A stretch of 64,000 nucleotides of DNA from Erythrobacter litoralis (lineage in GTDB: Bacteria > Pseudomonadota > Alphaproteobacteria > Sphingomonadales > Sphingomonadaceae), in the NCBI RefSeq assembly GCF_001719165.1, contig NZ_CP017057.1, positions 620,001 through 684,000 on the forward strand, read 5' to 3'. The position numbers and the translations under genes are program-made. Below the pieces are notes generated by a model. That model did no database searches, was not told where the DNA came from, and was given only the letters and a program-made list of their open reading frames with translations. Each line of letters opens with the position of its first letter. The first letter of the stretch is position 1. Positions 28,630-37,406 of the stretch are shown here, in pieces.

Positions 28630-29049
28630 CTATTGTTTTCGTAGCCATTCGGTTAGGTCCGCCAATCTGGCTTGAGCATCCTCCTTGAGCTCGCATTCCC
28701 AGACTGTGTTGACCCTCCAACCCATTCTGGTGAGGTCTGCCTCGCAGCGGTTGTCCCTCTCGACATTTGCTCGGAACTTCTCGCTCCAAAATTCAGCATT
28801 CGATTTCGGGGTGGTCGCATAGCGACAATCCTGATGGCGGTGCCAGAAGCAGCCGTGAACGAAAACTGCTGCCCGGTATCTTGGCAGGACTATGTCTGGC
28901 TGGCAGGGAAGATCCCTCCTTTTCCTCAGGGAGTAGCGGAATCCCACCGCATGCAGATATTTTCTGACGAGAAGCTCGGGCTTCGTGTTGCCCGAGCGGA
29001 TGCCCGCCATCATCCTCGATCTCGCTTCTTTTGAGACGATATCTGCCAT
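28630..29049 (-). CDS. vsr: Very short patch repair endonuclease Vsr
   Basis: The product is 139 aa from the ATG at 29049. D52 in QPDIVLP, H65 in VFVHGCFW and H70 in WHRH align in spacing with the catalytic Asp51, His64 and His69 of E. coli Vsr; a Cys/His-rich zinc-site region follows (HRHQDCRY). It nicks 5' of T in T:G mismatches created by deamination of 5-methylcytosine. It is divergent from the C5 methyltransferase gene (41 bp apart), whose mutagenic effect it would counter. Vsr is a frequent partner in these modification cassettes. Confidence 0.92.
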   Translation of the reverse strand: MADIVSKEARSRMMAGIRSGNTKPELLVRKYLHAVGFRYSLRKRRDLPCQPDIVLPRYRAAVFVHGCFWHRHQDCRYATTPKSNAEFWSEKFRANVERDNRCEADLTRMGWRVNTVWECELKEDAQARLADLTEWLRKQ

Positions 29050-29090
29050 TTTGACCTGGTAGCCGAGCAAAGACCTGGTAAGAAACCCTC

Positions 29091-30605
29091 ATGACATCAA
29101 ATTCGGTCTTCCGCACGATAGATCTCTTCGCCGGCCCCGGCGGCCTCGCAGAAGGTTTCTCGACCTGCGAGGCTGGCGATACCCAATTCAAAGTTGCGCT
29201 TTCTGTAGAGAAGGATCCGGGGGCGTTTCGAACTCTTCGCCTTCGAAGCTTCTTCCGTAATCTCAACGACTCCGGTCGCGACGACTATTTCCGATTTGCC
29301 AATGGTGAACTCTCGGAAGAGGAGCTGATCAATCGACATCAGGGGGCCTGGGCGAAAGCGGAAGACGAAACCGCCATGCTCGAGCTCGGAAATCCCGAAC
29401 ATGACCGGGAGCTCGACAAACGGCTGGATGCTCTTCTCGAAGATGACACGGACAACTTCGTGGTCATAGGGGGGCCGCCGTGTCAGGCTTATTCGCTGGC
29501 CGGAAGATCCAGAAACGCTGGCAACATCGAATATGTTGCGGAACAGGACCACCGTCATTTTCTGTTTCGAGAGTACATTCGCATCCTCGAGAAGGTCCGG
29601 CCGCGCGCATTTGTGATGGAGAACGTGAAGGGGATCCTCTCGTCCTCCCTTTCCGGCGGCAAGATCTTCGAGCTAGTCAGGCGTGACCTGATGAACGCGG
29701 CGGGCAAGGGCAGCTACGAACTTTTCTCGCTTTCGCCCGATCCGGACAAGGCCGGATATGTTCTGCGGGCCGAGGAGTACGGCGTCCCCCAGGCGAGGCA
29801 CCGCGTCATCCTGCTGGGCCTCAGAACTGATGTTGCAGACTGCTTCGCTTCCACGAATGCCTGCCTCACCAAGTCGGACGAATTCGTGACTGTTGGCGAG
29901 GCGCTAAATGACCTCCCTTCGCTGCGAAGCGGATTAAGCCGTGGCGAAGACAGCTTCGAACTCTGGAAAGAGGCTGTTGCCGAGGCCTTCTCTATAGCGG
30001 CAAAGGCAGCACCACGCTGCTCGAAACTCCGCGCTCGACTTGAGGTACACGGGAAAGAGATACTTGGCCGCAACGACGCGAGGCGAACGTCGGCGGACTA
30101 TGGCGCAAAACCAGGTTCTGATTACGCAAGTGGCCTCCGTGATCCTCGCCTTAAGGGCCCACCCAATCATGATACGCGGGGGCATATGCGCTCCGATCTT
30201 GCCCGCTACGCCTTCTGTTCTACCTTTGCCGAACTCGAAGGGCGTGCCCCGTCGTCCCGGGACTTCCCCGAAGCGCTGGCTCCTGATCATCAAAGCTGGA
30301 GCACGGGAAAGTTCGCCGATCGCTTCAAAGTTCAGGTCGAGACAAAGCCTTCATCGACAATCACCAGCCATATATCGAAGGACGGCCATTACTTCATCCA
30401 TCCGGATCCCACACAGTGCCGGAGCCTCACAGTGCGTGAGGCGGCACGGCTCCAGAGTTTCCCGGACGACTATATTTTCCTCGGAAACCGAACCTCTCAA
30501 TATGTCCAGGTCGGCAATGCGGTCCCGCCCTTGCTCGCGAGGCAGATTGCAAAAGTACTCGGACGTCTGTTGTCGAAGGATAACGGGCAGGTGAAGGCTG
30601 CTTAA
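29091..30605 (+). CDS. C5-cytosine DNA methyltransferase (Dcm family)
   Basis: The product is 504 aa. Motif I is DLFAGPGGLAEGF (11-23), motif IV GGPPCQAYSLAGRS with catalytic C131, motif VI ENVK (177-180), motif VIII QARHRVILLG, then a long target-recognition region and motifs IX/X (PSSTITSHIS and VGNAVPPLLA). It transfers a methyl group from SAM to cytosine C5 within a specific site that cannot be read from sequence. It is a large member, with an about 60-residue insert between motifs I and IV. It precedes the GHKL-DUF4420-Z1 genes by 116 nt, so it likely supplies self-protection. Confidence 0.93.
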   Translation: MTSNSVFRTIDLFAGPGGLAEGFSTCEAGDTQFKVALSVEKDPGAFRTLRLRSFFRNLNDSGRDDYFRFANGELSEEELINRHQGAWAKAEDETAMLELGNPEHDRELDKRLDALLEDDTDNFVVIGGPPCQAYSLAGRSRNAGNIEYVAEQDHRHFLFREYIRILEKVRPRAFVMENVKGILSSSLSGGKIFELVRRDLMNAAGKGSYELFSLSPDPDKAGYVLRAEEYGVPQARHRVILLGLRTDVADCFASTNACLTKSDEFVTVGEALNDLPSLRSGLSRGEDSFELWKEAVAEAFSIAAKAAPRCSKLRARLEVHGKEILGRNDARRTSADYGAKPGSDYASGLRDPRLKGPPNHDTRGHMRSDLARYAFCSTFAELEGRAPSSRDFPEALAPDHQSWSTGKFADRFKVQVETKPSSTITSHISKDGHYFIHPDPTQCRSLTVREAARLQSFPDDYIFLGNRTSQYVQVGNAVPPLLARQIAKVLGRLLSKDNGQVKAA

Positions 30606-30721
30606 TCAATCTCGCTGCTCGCCGTTCGCTGCAAGTGCATATCTTCTCTATATTTTTAGCATACGGCCATTGATTTTGGTGATGTGACGGGACATTCTCC
30701 GAAGCAATTTCCGGGGGTCTC

Positions 30722-32239
30722 TTGCCAATCAATTTCAGTTTCTCTTTTTCAAAGTCGAGAAGCATCAAGCGACACAAGCTGTTGCCGGATCCGAAGAGGA
30801 CCCGCGAAGCAATGGCTCGCATCGGCTATTCCCTCGAGGAAGCCGTTTCTGATCTGGTCGACAATTCAATCGACGCGAAAGCGGACAGTATTCTGATCCG
30901 CTTTGTGCGAAACGAAAAAATTGTAACGGGACTGATGGTCGCCGACGATGGCCATGGAATGTCGCGGGACGAACTTCTTGCGGCTATGAAATTTGGGTCG
31001 GAAAATCTTCACGACAGAGAAGATCTGGGCAAATTCGGCATGGGTATGAAATTGGCTTCAATCAGCCAATGCTCTGCCATGACTGCCATCACGAGGCAGG
31101 GCGGGAAGGTTCATGCAATGAGGTGGACCAATTCGTCCATCGATAGCGACTGGCATTGCGAGGAGATAGATCCTGCAGAGGTCGGTCAGGTTCTGTCTTC
31201 CGATTGGCTGGGGATGGATGTCGATGACTGTGGCACGATCATTGTCTGGGAAGATCTGTATGATTTTTCTCGTCTTCCAGGAGAACCCGATAAGGCCATA
31301 AGTGATGCTTCTTCGCGGCTTTCCGAACACCTAGGGCTGGTATTTCATCGCTTTCTCGAACGAGGCCTGAATTTGAAGATCGGCGCAGTTGTTCAGGTGA
31401 CTGGAGATACCGGCATTGAAACGCCGGTGGTTGCACTCAACCCGTTCAGCTACAAGGCAACAGGTTCTCCCGGCTACCCGAAGGAGTTCATCGTCAACCT
31501 CAGCGACATCGGATCTCTGACGATGAAGGCACATATATGGCCGGCCAAGTCGCGGGACCCTGGTTTTCGCCTCGGCAAAGGCAAAGTTGCAGAACGGCAA
31601 GGTTTCTACTTCTACAGAAACGACAGGCTCATACAGGCCGGAGGCTGGAACTGGGTTCTGAACGCACAGGCGGAGCCTCACATGAGTCTTGCACGTGTAC
31701 AGGTCGATCTACCACCCGAGTACGATCACGCCTTCTCGGTCAACGTACAAAAGTCGCAAATCGATGTGCCAAGAACCTTTCCTGAGGAGGTGCGAAAGTC
31801 GGAGTCCGGGGACAAGAAGTTCACTCAATACCTGGCTGATGCACAAAGCGCTTACCGGGATGCCGGAAGCAAAGAGACAGATTTCCCCCTAGTCATCGGA
31901 TCTGGAGTTCCTCCAGCTGTCCGTTCAAAATCCAGAAAAGCCTTCAAGGACGAATCTGGTTCATACAGGGAAGTCGAGTTCACATGGGCAAAGCTGCCCA
32001 AGAGCCTCTTCTTCAAAGTAGATCCAGAACGCCAGCGGATCCTGTTGAACAAGGAATATCGAAGAGCAGTCCTGAACGGTAAAAGGGCTTCCGCGAACGA
32101 CGCCCCGTTGGTCAAGGCCCTGCTATTTCTTCTGGCTTCCGGTGACATTGACAAGAAGCGAATAACCAAGGGGCATCAGCAGTGGCTTGATGCCTGCAAT
32201 CAAATTCTACTGAGCGCAGTTGGAGATGCCGATCAATGA
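30722..32239 (+). CDS. GHKL (MORC/MutL-like) ATPase of modification-dependent defence cassette
   Basis: The product is 505 aa from a TTG start preceded by GGGGG. The GHKL nucleotide-binding motifs are N48 in VSDLVDNSIDAKA, DDGHGMS (75-81) and GKFGMGMK (103-110). A second domain of MutL/MORC type follows, with a conserved FYFYRNDRLIQAGGWN-like strand. Comparative genomics by the Aravind group linked such bacterial GHKL ATPases with C5 methylases, Vsr, restriction-fold and Z1 proteins. It probably acts as an ATP-driven clamp or switch for the nuclease partner. It overlaps the next gene by ATGA. Confidence 0.85.
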   Translation: MPINFSFSFSKSRSIKRHKLLPDPKRTREAMARIGYSLEEAVSDLVDNSIDAKADSILIRFVRNEKIVTGLMVADDGHGMSRDELLAAMKFGSENLHDREDLGKFGMGMKLASISQCSAMTAITRQGGKVHAMRWTNSSIDSDWHCEEIDPAEVGQVLSSDWLGMDVDDCGTIIVWEDLYDFSRLPGEPDKAISDASSRLSEHLGLVFHRFLERGLNLKIGAVVQVTGDTGIETPVVALNPFSYKATGSPGYPKEFIVNLSDIGSLTMKAHIWPAKSRDPGFRLGKGKVAERQGFYFYRNDRLIQAGGWNWVLNAQAEPHMSLARVQVDLPPEYDHAFSVNVQKSQIDVPRTFPEEVRKSESGDKKFTQYLADAQSAYRDAGSKETDFPLVIGSGVPPAVRSKSRKAFKDESGSYREVEFTWAKLPKSLFFKVDPERQRILLNKEYRRAVLNGKRASANDAPLVKALLFLLASGDIDKKRITKGHQQWLDACNQILLSAVGDADQ

Positions 32240-33216
32240 GTGGTGTCACCGCCCTTCTCGACTGGTCGCAAGTGGCGGCTGACCTCACCGGATCAGGCCC
32301 GATTACATACCAGCTGGACCCCGGTTCGCAGCTGGTTCTCTCGGTAGATCCAAAAAGGGATATGATGGTGCTCAATGTGGTCCTCCATCCCAACGATCCC
32401 ACTCCGGAGCTAGCCAAATTCAAATTTGTTATGGTGCAGAGGGTCACGCATGGGGGAAAGCAATACCTACGTCTCGAAGTCGATGACAAAGATCTTTTCG
32501 TCGAGTTCTTCAATTTTTCGAAGACGGTAGCCGACAATGTAGTGGACGGAGCTTCCGCATACGCTGCACTTCTGGATACTATCGGGTCCTTCAACAGGCT
32601 TTTCAGCAGCGAGGGATCGATAACCGAGGAATCCCGGGTCGGACTGATAGGTGAACTCTGGGTTCTCAAGCAGCTGATCGACGAATTCGGAGAGGATGCA
32701 GTCAAATGCTGGATGGGGCCCAAGAAAGACGCCCACGATTACAGATTTGATGACGCGGAACTGGAGGTCAAGACGACAAGATCGGCCGGTCGCGAGCACA
32801 AGATTTCCAGGATCGATCAATTGCAGGAGTCACCGGGGAAAAAGCTCTTCCTGCTGTCGATCCAGCTTGTCGAAACTCCGAACGACAAGTCCTTGGCGGT
32901 AACAACCTTGGTATCGATAATCCGCGGTCACCTGGGAGATCAAAGTCTGCTTCAAACCTTCAACGAGAAACTGGCCAAGTGGTTGCCAAAGGAAATCGAA
33001 GATGGGGTCGATGAAGGTAGTCCACTGTATCAGTTGAGAAGCGAACCGGCGTTGATGGAGGTAAATGACAGCTTCCCCAGACTTATTCCCAAATCCTTGG
33101 AGCTGCTCTCCGCCCATCAGAAGGACGGCAGAATAACGGGACTTGAATACTCTATAGATGTCACAGGGATGGGAAGCCCTGTCAGCGACGGGAAGATCCA
33201 TGCAAAACTCAAATGA
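32236..33216 (+). CDS. DUF4420 PD-(D/E)XK nuclease-fold protein
   Basis: The product is 326 aa. The active-site pattern of this restriction-fold family is E140 in VGLIGELWVLKQL, D168 in KKDAHDYRF, and E177-x-K179 in AELEVKTT. It is the likely DNA-cleaving subunit of the cassette. Its start overlaps the GHKL stop (ATGA), and its end overlaps the Z1 start by 17 nt, so the three proteins are translationally coupled and probably form a complex. Catalytic residues look intact. Confidence 0.85.
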   Translation: MSGVTALLDWSQVAADLTGSGPITYQLDPGSQLVLSVDPKRDMMVLNVVLHPNDPTPELAKFKFVMVQRVTHGGKQYLRLEVDDKDLFVEFFNFSKTVADNVVDGASAYAALLDTIGSFNRLFSSEGSITEESRVGLIGELWVLKQLIDEFGEDAVKCWMGPKKDAHDYRFDDAELEVKTTRSAGREHKISRIDQLQESPGKKLFLLSIQLVETPNDKSLAVTTLVSIIRGHLGDQSLLQTFNEKLAKWLPKEIEDGVDEGSPLYQLRSEPALMEVNDSFPRLIPKSLELLSAHQKDGRITGLEYSIDVTGMGSPVSDGKIHAKLK

Positions 33217-36085
33217 AACGGGTCCCAGTTTGAACGATTGGGAGGATCTTCTTGACGCTTCGTTCGCGTCAATGAAGCCGATTCCGCTATCTCTGGAAAA
33301 GTCACTCGCGGGCAACGCCATGGCACGCGGCCTTGAGGCCGGCTTGTTCCCCGTCAGCCAACTGCAGCCGCTATTGGCCGCTGCAGGCGCGAATGACCGT
33401 CTGACCAGGATATTCCGGAAGTTTGTCAATCACTGGGATTATCTGGACCACCAGAACTGGATGGAGGGCACCATCGCGGGCTCCCAACAGAGAAGGCGAG
33501 TCCTTTATCGCGTTCTGGGCATCGATGAAGGTCTTTGCGAGGCAATCAATGCTGCCTTTCCGTGCTCTCCCTTGCTGGACCCGACAATCATCGCCGAAGA
33601 ACATGAGCAGTGGTACACTACAGAAATCGAAGCAGGCCATAGCTACTACATGGACGAGTATCTAGAGCAGCTTACGGAGAGGCAGAACTTCCCGGAGAAG
33701 AGCGCAAAGGCGCTGGAAATTGCTTCAAGAGAGATCGTAAGTAGGCTGTCAGACCCGACCCGCAAGGAGGCCTATCAGACAAAAGGTCTAGTGGTGGGCT
33801 ATGTGCAGAGCGGCAAGACATCAAACTTCGCCGGTGTGATTGCTAGGGCTGCGGACGCGGGATATCGGCTGATCATTGTCCTTGGCGGAACCATCAACAT
33901 CTTGAGAGACCAGACGCAATTTCGTCTGGATCGGGATGTGGTCGGTTTCGAGATGGTCGACGATGACTATGACGGCATCGCAGATACGGACAAGTTCCTG
34001 AGGCATGGAGCGCGACCTTCCGAATTGGGCTACTTTGACTGGCAGCGACTGACCGGCCCAAAGTACGACTACAAGGAACTCAAACGGGGTATCGATGCAC
34101 TCGAGTTTGAACGACGGGACCTAGGCAAACCCTTCTTCCACCCAGACAACCTCCACCCTTCCAAGGCTCGCCTGATTGTTATCAAGAAGAGCCCACCAAT
34201 AATGAAGAAGGTCATTTCAGACCTGAAGAAGATCAAATCGAAATTGGAGGACATTCCTGCTCTCATCATCGATGACGAGTCCGATCAGGCATCCATAAAT
34301 ACCTTGCATCCAACTCTGGCTGGAAGACAAAAGCGGACGGCGACCAACGGCAGAATTGTCGAGTTGCTGGGTTTGCTGCCCAGAGCCCAATATGTGGGAT
34401 ACACGGCAACGCCGTACGCGAACGTCTTCATCAATCCGGCAGATGCTGAAGATCTCTTCCCGAAGGACTATGTTCTAAGTCTGCCCAAACCCGACAGCTA
34501 CATGGGGCCGCAGGAGTTTCTTAAGTCCTACGTCGACGATGGCGATGAGCAGTTCAGTCCTCAAACCCACCCATATATCAGATCGGTAGAGGGCGCTGAC
34601 GAGAAGGAGGAAAATCTTCTCAAAGCCATCGACAGCTATCTCCTCGCGGGTGCGCTGAAACTGTACAGAGAGCAAGAAGACAAGGAACTTCGATTCCGGC
34701 ATCATACCATGCTGGTTCATCATTCACCGTTCAAAATCGTCCACGACGAAGTGGCAGAACTTGTCAATGATACCATTGCCAACGGGGGTTATCGGTCCGG
34801 CCCTGGCTTGAGGCGATTGAAGGACTTGTTCGAAAACGACGTCCGAATTGTCAGTCAAAAGGAAGCTCCAGACCTGCCGTTCCCGTCCGATTTTGAGGAT
34901 CTCAGGAAACACATCGGTACATGTTACGCACGTGTCTTCGCTGACGGGGGCCCCTGCATAATTCTCAACGGCGACCACAAGGACGACGAGCCAAACTTCG
35001 AGGCTCAGAATGTCTGGAAGATTGTGATTGGGGGTGCAAAACTGTCCAGGGGTTATACAATCGAGGGCCTAACAGTGAGCTACTTCAGGCGCACCTCTTC
35101 GGTAGCCGACACTATGATGCAGTTCGGTCGCTGGTTCGGGTACAGGAGCGGCTACAACGACCTCGTTAGGCTGTATATTGGGACGGATGAGAGTTTCGGA
35201 AAAGAGACCCTGAATCTCTACGAAGCTTTTTCGGCCATGTCGCTGGACGAGATCGACTTCCGCAAGGAACTCGAGCGATATGCCAAACTCGACGAAAAGA
35301 TCACCCCGAAGCAGATTCCTCCGCTGGTCTCCAGCCATCTCTTGCTCCCCACTGCAAAGAACAAGATGTTCAATGCGAAACTGGAGTATGAGAACCTTGG
35401 TGGGAGATACCTCGAGAAGGGCGTCGCTCCAAAAATTGGATCCAGTCAGAAGAACAACTTCGAAAGCTTTGTAAATTTCCTCGAGACTTGCGACTTTGGT
35501 GAAGGAAAGCGGAATCTGGAATTCGATGGCAGTGCATTCGATGCATATGTGGCTATATCTCCGAAGACCTACGTCATCGAGCTCTTGCGCTCGCTGCAAT
35601 GGCCATCAACAAGTCAAAGCCCGGTGGGAGCATTGATCGAGTTTCTCGAAGGCAGAATCATCGACCCGGAAATCGATGACATTGCCATCATCGTTCCTCA
35701 GCTTGTGCGGTCACCGCAAGGCAACATCGATATAGGCGGCCACAGCTTTTCAGTTGCCCACCGCGCAAGAGTCGACGCGACTAGGTACGGGGTATTCTCT
35801 GAGCCGAGACACCGTCCAGTCGCCAACTATATCTCGGGCGGAAAGGCCGATGGCGAGGCAGGAGATCTCGTAAAGGCCCTTAAGAAGCCGCGAAGGGGAG
35901 CGATGCTGATCTATCCGGTAATCGACAAGAATAAGGAGATCGCCGCGACGGGCATGATAGCTCACAATGCAACTTTCGGGTTCGCTTTCCACCTTCCTAA
36001 CAACAGCCATCATGACACTCTCGCGAAGTTTGGTGTAAGGGAGCAGCACAAAAGCAGCGAGGTCGTGGTCGCAAATGCAGGTTGA
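33200..36085 (+). CDS. Z1-domain superfamily 2 ATPase/helicase-like protein
   Basis: The product is 961 aa. The ATG at 33200 (GGAAG upstream) is chosen over an upstream in-frame start inside DUF4420. Walker A is GYVQSGKTS (200-208), Walker B DDESD (358-362), motif III GYTATPYANVF (about 400-410), then the Z1 signature GGAKLSRGYTIEGLTVSYF with QFGRWFGYR (641-649) as motif VI. Z1 proteins accompany MORC-like GHKL ATPases and restriction-fold nucleases. It is presumably the DNA translocase or sensor of the system. The C-terminal about 250 residues have no recognised domain. Confidence 0.88.
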   Translation: MQNSNETGPSLNDWEDLLDASFASMKPIPLSLEKSLAGNAMARGLEAGLFPVSQLQPLLAAAGANDRLTRIFRKFVNHWDYLDHQNWMEGTIAGSQQRRRVLYRVLGIDEGLCEAINAAFPCSPLLDPTIIAEEHEQWYTTEIEAGHSYYMDEYLEQLTERQNFPEKSAKALEIASREIVSRLSDPTRKEAYQTKGLVVGYVQSGKTSNFAGVIARAADAGYRLIIVLGGTINILRDQTQFRLDRDVVGFEMVDDDYDGIADTDKFLRHGARPSELGYFDWQRLTGPKYDYKELKRGIDALEFERRDLGKPFFHPDNLHPSKARLIVIKKSPPIMKKVISDLKKIKSKLEDIPALIIDDESDQASINTLHPTLAGRQKRTATNGRIVELLGLLPRAQYVGYTATPYANVFINPADAEDLFPKDYVLSLPKPDSYMGPQEFLKSYVDDGDEQFSPQTHPYIRSVEGADEKEENLLKAIDSYLLAGALKLYREQEDKELRFRHHTMLVHHSPFKIVHDEVAELVNDTIANGGYRSGPGLRRLKDLFENDVRIVSQKEAPDLPFPSDFEDLRKHIGTCYARVFADGGPCIILNGDHKDDEPNFEAQNVWKIVIGGAKLSRGYTIEGLTVSYFRRTSSVADTMMQFGRWFGYRSGYNDLVRLYIGTDESFGKETLNLYEAFSAMSLDEIDFRKELERYAKLDEKITPKQIPPLVSSHLLLPTAKNKMFNAKLEYENLGGRYLEKGVAPKIGSSQKNNFESFVNFLETCDFGEGKRNLEFDGSAFDAYVAISPKTYVIELLRSLQWPSTSQSPVGALIEFLEGRIIDPEIDDIAIIVPQLVRSPQGNIDIGGHSFSVAHRARVDATRYGVFSEPRHRPVANYISGGKADGEAGDLVKALKKPRRGAMLIYPVIDKNKEIAATGMIAHNATFGFAFHLPNNSHHDTLAKFGVREQHKSSEVVVANAG

Positions 36086-36170
36086 TCGAAACGTGGGAAT
36101 TGGCCGCCGTAATTGACAACTCGTTCCAGCCGATCCTCTGCGACTGCGATATCGGGAGATCGACCCCCTT

Positions 36171-36184
36171 TTAACATAAAATCA
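36171..36184. repeat. 14-bp direct repeat, right boundary of GHKL-Z1 cassette
   Basis: TTAACATAAAATCA, second copy of the repeat at 28574-28587, 85 bp after the Z1 stop and before the next, oppositely oriented gene. Confidence 0.6.
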
Positions 36185-36285
36185 CTTCACACGCTGGTTC
36201 GTGAGGCGGTTCCTTGATGTCCTGCCTTATTGCAATGCGGGGCAAGTGCTCCCCGTTTGTTCATTTTCCCAGGATGCGGTTCGGG

Positions 36286-36801
36286 TCAGGTTGCCGGTCT
36301 CTCGGAGCGAGGAAAATCTGCCAGAGCCATGGCTGCCACTCTTTGTGCTTCGATGAATGCTTTTGGGTCAGGGCCAGTATCGACGCCAAGCTCTTGCGCC
36401 TCGCGACAGATATTCTCGACCGCAAGTTCCGACAGGTCGCGCTGATCGGTACGGACAACCAGCACAGTTATGATCGGCATCTTGTGAGTGACGCAGTAAG
36501 CTACGACCCTGGTCAATGCATTGGCTACGGCTTTCTGGGTGGCGTTGCCTTTCCATGGCTGGCCGGGGCTGATCCGGTTCCACAATTCTCCGTAGGTCGT
36601 CAGATTGTCCTCAGAGGCCCTCGCAAGTTCGACAATCGCCTTGGCTACGGCCACCGGATCAAGGGCGCTGGGCGTCCGTCTCAAACTCTCCAGACGGACC
36701 TCGGCCAAGCTGTAGGGCCCGCCCACTTCAACACCGTTCGCTAGATAGTTCTTCTCGAGGTTCGTCAGCTGCTTATCGGACAAACTGGAAATATCTGGCA
36801 T
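36286..36801 (-). CDS. Hypothetical protein with TYGEL-type motif
   Basis: The product is 171 aa. AGGAGA lies 7 nt before the ATG at 36801. An N-terminal region (about 1-50) is followed by TTYGELWNRISPGQPW, then VANALTRVVAYCVTHKMP and IITVLVVRTD, and a helical C-terminus. The TYGEL...LPxxTxLVV pattern is recalled from small proteins of mobile and defence regions, but I cannot name the family with confidence. No signal peptide or membrane segment. It stands between the GHKL-Z1 cassette and the DUF5681 gene, all lower in GC than the chromosome. Confidence 0.6.
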   Translation of the reverse strand: MPDISSLSDKQLTNLEKNYLANGVEVGGPYSLAEVRLESLRRTPSALDPVAVAKAIVELARASEDNLTTYGELWNRISPGQPWKGNATQKAVANALTRVVAYCVTHKMPIITVLVVRTDQRDLSELAVENICREAQELGVDTGPDPKAFIEAQRVAAMALADFPRSERPAT

Positions 36802-36980
36802 CTGAAATCTCCTGGCATGAATGTGCAGCAGTTTACCTCAGGACGCAGGGCACCTTGCCGTCGGCTCAGAAAGTATTGAATTCGAGTAGGCCGGATTTGT
36901 AAAGAATTACTGATTGATTTCTCGTGGCACAGAGGCCTCTTGAGATCTGGAGAATTTGGTAGGGTAAGAGTCAACGGCAT

Positions 36981-37406
36981 CTAGCTCTGGTGACAATCGA
37001 GATCGCTGTCGAAATCCACGCCATGCACCTTCGATAGCAATTTCGTAAAATCTTCAAGTTCTTCGTCGGTTAGGACAGTCAGGTCTGCAGGAGGCGGTAG
37101 GTCATCCTGCTGAAAGAAGTCTGCTAGCTCCTTGAATGCCTGCATGGCAACACTTGGTGGACCGCGAAGAGCGAGGTCGATCAAGCGCATGATCATTGCT
37201 TCTGTCACTGCAACCTTCCTCGTTTCTCCAGCCATCTTGATCGTCGTCTTCTTCTGGAGGTTCTCCTGCATGAGTGTCTTGAGGCCCTTGGTTCCCTTGC
37301 GCTTGCCTCTGGGGTTTCCCGAGCGACCGGGCTGAAATCGGGTGTGCTTGGGCGGTTTGCCATAACCGACCTCATATGCGCCCTTGTTCTCATCACTGTC
37401 AGCCAT
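36981..37406 (-). CDS. DUF5681 domain-containing protein
   Basis: The product is 141 aa from the ATG at 37406. The N-terminal VGYGKPPKHTRFQPGRSG NPRGKRKG stretch is the hallmark of DUF5681, a short basic domain of phage-like and integrated elements. A helical part and an acidic tail follow. Its start overlaps the end of the ParB-methyltransferase gene by 8 nt, so the two are translated together. Function unknown; it often neighbours phage packaging or modification genes. Confidence 0.75.
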   Translation of the reverse strand: MADSDENKGAYEVGYGKPPKHTRFQPGRSGNPRGKRKGTKGLKTLMQENLQKKTTIKMAGETRKVAVTEAMIMRLIDLALRGPPSVAMQAFKELADFFQQDDLPPPADLTVLTDEELEDFTKLLSKVHGVDFDSDLDCHQS

